From: Leptolyngbya sp. PCC 6406
GTDB taxonomy: Bacteria; Cyanobacteriota; Cyanobacteriia; Phormidesmidales; Phormidesmidaceae
NCBI RefSeq assembly: GCF_000332095.2
Contig: NZ_KI913949.1
Span: 1,698,511-1,762,510 of the forward strand
Direction of reading: 5' to 3'
DNA: 64,000 nt
Shown one piece after another: positions 63,901 through 64,000 of the stretch; the stretch's first letter is position 1, and each line of letters starts with the position of its first letter. The notes beneath the pieces were generated by a model that saw only the letters and a program-made list of their open reading frames with translations, ran no database searches and was not told where the DNA came from. Made by a program: the position numbers and the translations under genes.

Positions 63901-64000
63901 TGGTCAAGCAAAAAGGAGACTTCACCACCGCCATCCCCTACCTAGAAGAATCCCTGGCCATCCTGCAACGCATCGGCTCCCCCAGTGCCGCCACTGTTCA
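60978..64000 (+). CDS. CHAT protease-STAND NTPase-TPR protein (partial, runs off the window)
   Basis: An open frame of 1007 codons from ATG 60978 continues past the window end. Residues about 140-320 are a CHAT (caspase-like) protease: VIHFSGHAGHG with likely catalytic H223 and LLFLSGCRTGE with C267. A spacer leads to a STAND/NACHT-type NTPase (about 400-560) with Walker A GLGGHGKS (K426) and Walker B LLVLDDFEQ (about 500-508). A helical region follows (560-790), then TPRs of 40 residues (from about 810), at least five, the middle ones nearly identical. This order (effector, NTPase switch, repeat sensor) is that of STAND immune-like proteins. The predicted mechanism is that ligand binding to the TPRs oligomerises the NTPase and unleashes the protease. 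It is GC-rich, with HIP1 sites. Confidence 0.9.
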   Translation, partial: MVILHIDLHQGPDESTAVLRYGWENLNQFQRRTLPLGAIADLVAASEATYYTAYNQLTLGDLVSAGQQLYRWLDGADRWLTQTLATAPPQGNRAIGLAIATAGALAHVPWELLHDGEDFLATKVRPVVPLRWCGGSAPMPRPLTLTDRPQNRALTALFMATAPTAPGVSELSYEQEEAQILQATARQQIALQVEESGCLTELRYLLASYPPEGFPDVIHFSGHAGHGARGPIFLTETETGDLWEATAADIGEALQFRWPSLLFLSGCRTGERMAQGAVPSLAEALIAQGAGAVLGWGRPVLDRDAMWAAAALYGGLAEGLGLLEAQSRTVRALLKAKARDWHLLRLYVGATVPGALVTPLRTRGRKRAPQPTVTTEFLDGAGNVKVASRESFVGRRRPLQHCLRVLRDPSDPRLGVLIWGLGGHGKSSLAARLGDRLPEFQRLVWVGRVDEPTLVSQLANALDQPALRPTLLADDEDLKYRLRRVFRQLLDLPQPPPPFLLVLDDFEQNLEADCRTLKPAAAAVLTALVTAITEAHAPHRLILTCRYEFDFALSSKLALQPLGQMQGAELTKKCAQLPGFMTQTQEDPAAPQRRQRALALADGNPRLLEWLDKLLQATLEPGLDLDQILARLEALEQDQGELRQQVLAATLLDQMDAPLGQMLRRGLLFLLPVPLAVLGQVCTDMPGFEGLVARALRLGLLETTPPHPDPTDPTLLVRVPRVLPLTAPPEPALAAAAAQALYGIWWQGQRGTEAQQLEVHRLALAGQVGEVAAEIADVVARGWNSRSRFREVVHLCKNTLRLVEDYRVYQRLAWAEDDLGDREKCLQHYQQALDLCPEEDEEIKASILHNTAVVKANQGDVAGAIALYQQSLEIKERIGDAQGKAATLHQMAILKANQGDVEGAIALYQQSLEIQERIGNAQGKAASLHQMAILKANQGDVEGAIALYQQSLEIEERIGNAQGKAISLATLGNLLVKQKGDFTTAIPYLEESLAILQRIGSPSAATV
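63541..63900 (+). repeat. Three direct 120-bp repeats encoding TPR units
   Basis: Copies begin at 63541, 63661 and 63781 with aagcgaatcagggggatgt. The first two differ at about seven positions, the third diverges only in its last 25 bp. Each encodes one 40-residue TPR (ANQGDV, GAIALYQQSLEI, ERIGNAQGKA). DNA-level identity this high points to recent amplification or gene conversion. Confidence 0.92.

Noticed and set aside
1-64000. CRISPR arrays, tRNA or rRNA genes
   Set aside because: I looked for regularly spaced repeats with unique spacers and for tRNA cloverleaf or rRNA sequences and saw none; the tandem repeats found have no spacers.

Overview
The window is chromosomal DNA of a cyanobacterium. 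The octamer GCGATCGC (HIP1) recurs in almost every gene and spacer, and there are cyanobacterial marker genes: a high-light-inducible (HLIP) protein, a Psb32-like TPM protein, a CcsA/ResC-type cytochrome c biogenesis protein, the cysA/sbpA/cysT/cysW sulfate transporter, clpS, and a Trm1-type tRNA methyltransferase next to a DUF2103 protein. The genus cannot be fixed from this stretch. Most genes are compact and GC-rich, and the spacers carry several families of small interspersed repeats.

Layout. 0.1-6.7 kb (minus strand) is a defence operon: hsdM, a VapBC-like toxin-antitoxin pair, a 1125-residue protein that joins a type I specificity subunit (HsdS) to a PtuA/ABC-like ATPase, and an HNH nuclease of the PtuB type. 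No HsdR is visible. The last two genes are AT-richer and contain no complete HIP1 site that I could find. 7-10.6 kb holds a PhyH-type dioxygenase, a leaderless solute-binding protein and a GlnT-like glutamine synthetase, tied together by a shared inverted repeat. 10.6-14.6 kb has two unknown membrane proteins, a GNAT-SDR pair and a divergent TetR regulator. 15-20.4 kb is a two-gene signalling operon: a CBS/GAF/PAS hybrid histidine kinase and a REC-GGDEF-EAL regulator. A small inverted-repeat element (MITE-like) follows and abuts the wreck of a CHAT protease gene.

21-30 kb: ClC channel with CBS and USP domains, clpS, DUF2103-trm1, rsmI, hli, a short recQ and an outer-membrane barrel protein. 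31-37 kb: CHASE2 adenylate cyclase and the divergent sulfate ABC transporter. 37-46 kb: a GH13_18 phosphorylase, ffh, a large GAF protein, an OmpR-type regulator and a leaderless gamma-glutamyltransferase. 46-60 kb: housekeeping genes (TPM protein, TauE, tsaE, EVE, ArsR, DUF4058, Nudix, ccsA, argH, rsmG, ABC ATPase, TPR protein, 8-oxoguanine deaminase-like amidohydrolase, PBP4-type carboxypeptidase).

61-64 kb: a large CHAT-STAND-TPR protein begins and runs off the window end. Its TPRs are encoded by nearly identical 120-bp repeats. The two most interesting items are the HsdM / HsdS-ATPase / HNH hybrid at the left end and this CHAT-NTPase-TPR protein at the right end. Both are plausible anti-invader systems. 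All domain calls are from reading motifs; no database search was run.
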